Shown here piece by piece: positions 42,753 through 45,658 of a DNA stretch of 45,658 nt. Both the position numbers and the translations under genes were made by a program. Position 1 is the first letter of the stretch, and the number at the start of each line of letters is the position of its first letter. This stretch comes from an uncultured Lachnospiraceae bacterium (lineage in GTDB: Bacteria > Bacillota > Clostridia > Lachnospirales > Lachnospiraceae), in NCBI GenBank assembly GCA_947566705.1, contig CANOLA010000018.1, forward strand, positions 1 through 45,658, in the 5' to 3' direction. Below the pieces are notes generated by a model. It saw only the letters and a program-made list of their open reading frames with translations. It searched no databases and had not been told where the DNA came from.

Positions 42753-43322
42753 ATGCGTAAGAAAGAATATAAAGACCTTTTACTTGTTATTGATATGCAG
42801 AATGTTTATACAGACGGTGAACAGTGGGCATGCCTGGATACTGCAGGCGTGGCAGAACGTGTCGGACAGATAATCGATGCAGATATCTGCTCCGATGTGA
42901 TTTTTACCCGTTTTATTGCCTCTGATACCCCTTTTGGCGTCTGGCAGGATTATAACAGACAGAATGAAAAAATCAATTCCAATACCTGGGCAAATGAAAT
43001 GCTGCCCCAGCTTTCAGAGGCACTGGAAAAATATCCGCTTTATACCAAAGGGGTCTATTCCTCCCTGGCAATTCCGGAAGTTTATGCAGCCGCCAAAAAA
43101 GCTGACCGTGTGGTTGTAACCGGAGTTGTGGCGGAATGCTGTGTACTTTCCACAGTATTTGAGCTTATTGACGCAGGAATTTATACCATTTACCTGACAG
43201 ACGGTGTTTCCGGGCTTGACAAAGAAAAAGAGGCGGCAGCCGAACTGGTTTTGTCCGGACTGTCACCTCTGCACCTGTCCATGATGACGGTTCATGAATA
43301 TATGGAATCTGTAAAAAACTGA
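42753..43322 (+). CDS. Isochorismatase-family cysteine hydrolase
   Basis: A 189-residue alpha/beta hydrolase with the family triad: Asp14 in LLVIDMQNVY, Lys99 in YTKGVYSSL and Cys130 in GVVAECCVLST. The cis-peptide motif GVVAE precedes the nucleophile. Members include nicotinamidases, isochorismatases and N-carbamoyl amidases; the residues seen do not separate these. AAGGAG precedes the ATG. Co-transcribed with the PadR regulator, so it may act on a compound sensed by that protein. It ends 6 bp before convergent galE with no terminator between. Confidence 0.9.
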   Translation: MRKKEYKDLLLVIDMQNVYTDGEQWACLDTAGVAERVGQIIDADICSDVIFTRFIASDTPFGVWQDYNRQNEKINSNTWANEMLPQLSEALEKYPLYTKGVYSSLAIPEVYAAAKKADRVVVTGVVAECCVLSTVFELIDAGIYTIYLTDGVSGLDKEKEAAAELVLSGLSPLHLSMMTVHEYMESVKN

Positions 43323-43328
43323 TGATTT

Positions 43329-44345
43329 TTAATCCTCATATCCATTTGGATTATTCTTCTGCCACCTCCAGGAGTCAGCGCACATTTCCCTGATTCCGTA
43401 CTGTGCTTTCCAGCCAAGCTCTTTTTCTGCTTTTCCAGGATCACAGTAGCAGGTGGCAATGTCTCCTGCCCTTCGCTCCTTAATGACATACGGAATCTGA
43501 ATATCGTTTGCTGCTTCAAAATTTTTCACAATATCCAGAACGCTGTAACCGTGTCCTGTTCCAAGATTGTATATGCACAGTCCTGCTTTTTCCTCAATTT
43601 TTTTCAGCGCCTTAACATGGCCGACTGCAAGGTCAACCACATGAATATAATCACGGACGCCCGTGCCGTCCGGCGTATCATAATCATTTCCGAAAACCCC
43701 GAGCTTTTCCAGTTTCCCCACTGCAACCTGGGTAATATACGGCATCAGGTTGTTCGGAATTCCGTTCGGATTTTCACCCATGGTTCCGCTTGGATGCGCA
43801 CCAATCGGGTTAAAATAGCGAAGCAGGATTACGTTCCATTCCTGATCCGCTTTCTGGATATCCATAAGCACCTGCTCCAGCATGGACTTGGTCCATCCGT
43901 ACGGATTGGTACACTGCCCCTTCGGGCATTCCTCAGTAATCGGAATCTGCGCCGGATCCCCGTATACTGTGGCTGATGAGGAAAAAATGATATTTTTGCA
44001 GTTATTCTGCCGCATCACGTCCACAAGGGTCAGCGTACCTGCAATATTGTTATTGTAGTATTCCCACGGCTTTTCCACTGACTCGCCCACTGCCTTCAGT
44101 CCTGCAAAATGGATGCAGCTTTCTATTTTCTGCTCTGCAAAAATTTTATTTAATACTTCCCTGTCCAGAATATCCCCTTTATAAAATGTAACTTTTTTTC
44201 CAGTAAGTGCTTCCACCCTGTCAAGCGCTTTTTCTGATGAGTTTGACAGATTATCCAGTACGACCACTTCATAACCTGCATTCTGCAGCTCCACACATGT
44301 GTGACTTCCAATGTAACCCGCTCCACCCGTAACTAAAATCGCCAT
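43329..44345 (-). CDS. galE: UDP-glucose 4-epimerase
   Basis: A 338-residue extended SDR enzyme that interconverts UDP-glucose and UDP-galactose. The NAD motif GGAGYIG is at 7-13, the catalytic region is SSSATVYG (Ser124 near the substrate) with Tyr149 and Lys153 in YGWTK, and the C-terminal substrate loop includes [12 protein letters not shown]. Length is exactly that of E. coli GalE (338). AAGGAGAGAGG lies before the ATG at 44345; the frame is open 22 codons further but without a good site. It is divergent from the AraC regulator gene; no other Leloir gene is in the window. Confidence 0.96.
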   Translation of the reverse strand: MAILVTGGAGYIGSHTCVELQNAGYEVVVLDNLSNSSEKALDRVEALTGKKVTFYKGDILDREVLNKIFAEQKIESCIHFAGLKAVGESVEKPWEYYNNNIAGTLTLVDVMRQNNCKNIIFSSSATVYGDPAQIPITEECPKGQCTNPYGWTKSMLEQVLMDIQKADQEWNVILLRYFNPIGAHPSGTMGENPNGIPNNLMPYITQVAVGKLEKLGVFGNDYDTPDGTGVRDYIHVVDLAVGHVKALKKIEEKAGLCIYNLGTGHGYSVLDIVKNFEAANDIQIPYVIKERRAGDIATCYCDPGKAEKELGWKAQYGIREMCADSWRWQKNNPNGYED

Positions 44346-44449
44346 AATCCTCTCTCCTTTTTCATGAATAATACTGTTATGTTCAAGTTGCTTTGTAATT
44401 ATTCTACCCATAATTACTTTTTTTGAACAGAAGGAAATGTATTCAAAAT

Positions 44450-44466
44450 ATGCAATTATGTTGCAT
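44450..44466. promoter_or_regulatory. Inverted repeat over the araC-type promoter
   Basis: ATGCAA-TTATG-TTGCAT, a perfect 6-bp inverted repeat whose right arm is the -35 hexamer of the divergent regulator gene. A candidate operator; the binding protein is unknown. Confidence 0.45.
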
Positions 44467-44489
44467 CATGTCTTTTCTGGCTGTATAAT
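44461..44489 (+). promoter_or_regulatory. Promoter of the AraC-family gene, predicted leaderless start
   Basis: TTGCAT (44461-44466), 17-bp spacer, TATAAT (44484-44489). The gene's ATG is only 6 bases downstream of the -10, so transcription would begin at or next to the start codon. Confidence 0.65.
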
Positions 44490-44495
44490 GGAAAT

Positions 44496-45332
44496 ATGAA
44501 TGCAAAATACAAAAATTCCTACAAGGCAACTGAAAAAGAACTTGTCTCTTTATCTGTGTACAATGTCGGATACCAGCGCTGTGACGGCGGCTACCAGTGG
44601 GGACCGGGAATCAGGGACCACTATCTGATTCATTACATTATTTCCGGCAGGGGCGTTTACCAGGTAAACGGAAAAATGCACCGCCTTACGGCAGGGGATT
44701 CTTTTCTTGTATACCCCAGTACGGAATGTATTTACTATGCAGACACAGAAGAACCATGGGAATATGCATGGGTCGGTTTTACCGGAAGCGACGCTGCGGC
44801 AATTTTACAGGCCACAGATTTTACAAAGGAAAAGCCATATATTCGCCAGACGGTAAACGGGGATGAAATCAGACGCCAGCTTATGCATATCTATGAGGCC
44901 AGGGGAAATGAATTTGAACACGCAGTGGAAATGACCGGCAGACTCTATACGACGCTTGCGCTTTTTTTACAGGGCGCACACAAAAAGGAAACTCCAAATA
45001 CAGCGAATACCTATGTACAAAAAAGCATTGAATACATAAACGCCAATTACTCCTACCCGGTTACCGTGGAGGATATTGCCGCATATGTCGGGCTCAGCCG
45101 CAGCCATCTGTTCCGCTCGTTTGAATCTGTCATGCATATGTCCCCCAAAGAATACCTGACAGATTTCCGGATGAAGCAGGCATGTTACCTGTTAGAACAT
45201 TCTGAGCTTTCCATTACTGCAATTGCAAATTCTGTTGGTTTTGACAACGGACTTTACTTTTCCAGAACCTTTCATAATAAAAAAGGGATGTCCCCCAGGG
45301 AATACCGCAAAGAATCCAGACAGCACCCATAG
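44496..45332 (+). CDS. AraC-family transcriptional regulator with cupin sensor
   Basis: A 278-residue regulator. The N-terminal AraC-type cupin domain (about 15-150) includes HYIISGRGVYQVNGKMHRL and GDSFLVYPSTECIYYADTEEPWEYAWVGF. The C-terminal HTH_18 pair (about 178-275) has VEDIAAYVGLSRSHLFRSFE and ITAIANSVGFDNGLYFSRTFHNKKGMSPREYR. The cupin resembles regulators of alpha-galactoside and similar sugars (MsmR/RafR-like), which fits divergent galE, but the ligand is an inference. No Shine-Dalgarno precedes the ATG and the -10 box is 6 bases away, so it may be translated from a leaderless mRNA. Confidence 0.92.
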   Translation: MNAKYKNSYKATEKELVSLSVYNVGYQRCDGGYQWGPGIRDHYLIHYIISGRGVYQVNGKMHRLTAGDSFLVYPSTECIYYADTEEPWEYAWVGFTGSDAAAILQATDFTKEKPYIRQTVNGDEIRRQLMHIYEARGNEFEHAVEMTGRLYTTLALFLQGAHKKETPNTANTYVQKSIEYINANYSYPVTVEDIAAYVGLSRSHLFRSFESVMHMSPKEYLTDFRMKQACYLLEHSELSITAIANSVGFDNGLYFSRTFHNKKGMSPREYRKESRQHP

Positions 45333-45351
45333 CAGTATACCGTATATACCG

Positions 45352-45398
45352 GAAAATAAAAAAGGCACAGACCGCTTCGTCCCCAAAGCGGTCTGCGC
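45352..45398 (-). terminator. Terminator of rplT
   Basis: Minus strand: GCGCAGACCGCTT - 8-base loop - AAGCGGTCTGTGC (45365-45377 / 45386-45398), followed by CTTTTTTATTTT. It lies 10 bases after the rplT stop. The AraC gene, convergent, may use the stem too but lacks a T-tract on its strand. Confidence 0.88.
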
Positions 45399-45408
45399 AC
45401 AGCCTGTC

Positions 45409-45658
45409 CTATGATAATGCGCCTTTTGCAAGCTCAACAAGCTTTGCAAAACCTTCTGCGTCTGTTACTGCCATATCTGCCAGAACCTTGCGGTTTAAGT
45501 CAGAACCTGCAAGCTTTAAGCCATGCATAAACTGGCTGTAGGAAAGTCCGTTCATACGTGCTGCTGCATTGATACGTGCAATCCACAGCTGACGGAACTG
45601 TCTCTTTCTCTGTTTACGTCCTTCGTATGAAGACGCCAGCGCCCTCATAACGGACTGC
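45409..45658 (-). CDS. rplT: 50S ribosomal protein L20, 5' end outside window
   Basis: The last 83 codons of L20. The visible part runs from [19 protein letters not shown] through [20 protein letters not shown] and [16 protein letters not shown] to the stop; the first 35 or so codons are outside the window. L20 is needed for early 50S assembly and often represses the infC-rpmI-rplT operon; that operon would lie to the right. Confidence 0.97.
   Translation of the reverse strand, partial: QSVMRALASSYEGRKQRKRQFRQLWIARINAAARMNGLSYSQFMHGLKLAGSDLNRKVLADMAVTDAEGFAKLVELAKGALS

Noticed and set aside
1-45658. Mobile elements, prophage or CRISPR arrays
   Set aside because: No transposase, integrase, phage gene, Cas gene or regularly spaced repeat was seen on either strand; the only long exact repeat is the tRNA-Glu pair.

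Overview
The window is a stretch of ordinary chromosome from a low-to-mid GC Gram-positive anaerobe, most likely a member of the Lachnospiraceae or a close clostridial relative. I base this on the strong GGAGG ribosome sites, the consensus sigma-A promoters, scpA-scpB-dacF, a Rex redox regulator, a Na+-translocating biotin decarboxylase operon, and small Cys/Gly-rich proteins of the kind seen in spore-forming clostridia. The genus is not determined. I see no insertion sequence, prophage, integrase or CRISPR array. Most genes lie on the minus strand.

Region by region. (1) 1-8074, minus: a long co-directional run rex, an unknown coiled-coil gene, nnr (NAD(P)HX repair), alr, an EndoA/MazF toxin without an adjacent antitoxin, a CorC-type CBS protein, yebC and glgA. 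It ends in a terminator and is followed by a truncated TepA/ClpP-family gene. rex has a consensus promoter with a Rex-box-like dyad just upstream. (2) 8263-9471: icd with its own promoter. (3) 9619-10861: an island of small plus-strand genes (a Cys/Gly-rich hydrophobic protein and two short helical proteins) preceded by sites resembling the sporulation promoters SigK and SigE, plus a 48-codon gene on the minus strand. (4) 10871-17192, minus: a membrane-anchored InlB-repeat/beta-propeller protein overlapping an EF-G-like GTPase gene, a BaiN/HI0933 flavoprotein, an RpiR regulator and a DUF1275 membrane protein.

(5) 17376-22599, minus: a five-gene operon for a Na+-pumping biotin enzyme (acyl-CoA-type carboxyltransferase, lipoprotein-OadG fusion, biotin carrier, OadB, OadA/PycB carboxyltransferase). 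It is driven by a clear promoter beside a near-perfect Rex box. (6) 22696-27895: dacF, scpB, scpA, cardiolipin synthase and an intracellular subtilisin. (7) 28018-31724: pnp, rpsO and an SH3/NlpC-P60 wall hydrolase. (8) 31796-40036: the classical translation operon rimP-nusA-ylxR-L7Ae-infB-rbfA-nrnA-truB-ribF. (9) 40271-40604: two identical tRNA-Glu(CUC) genes as a divergent inverted pair. (10) 40699 to the end: a six-TM methyl-accepting protein, a PadR regulator with a cysteine hydrolase, galE, an AraC regulator that may be translated from a leaderless mRNA, and the start-truncated rplT.

The main theme is redox control. Rex, which senses NADH/NAD+, appears to control its own gene together with the NAD(P)HX repair enzyme, and separately the Na+ pump operon, which could couple carboxylate metabolism to reducing-equivalent disposal. 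That operon carries counterparts of all three subunit types of a propionibacterial transcarboxylase together with the membrane decarboxylase subunits. It is the most interesting system in the window.
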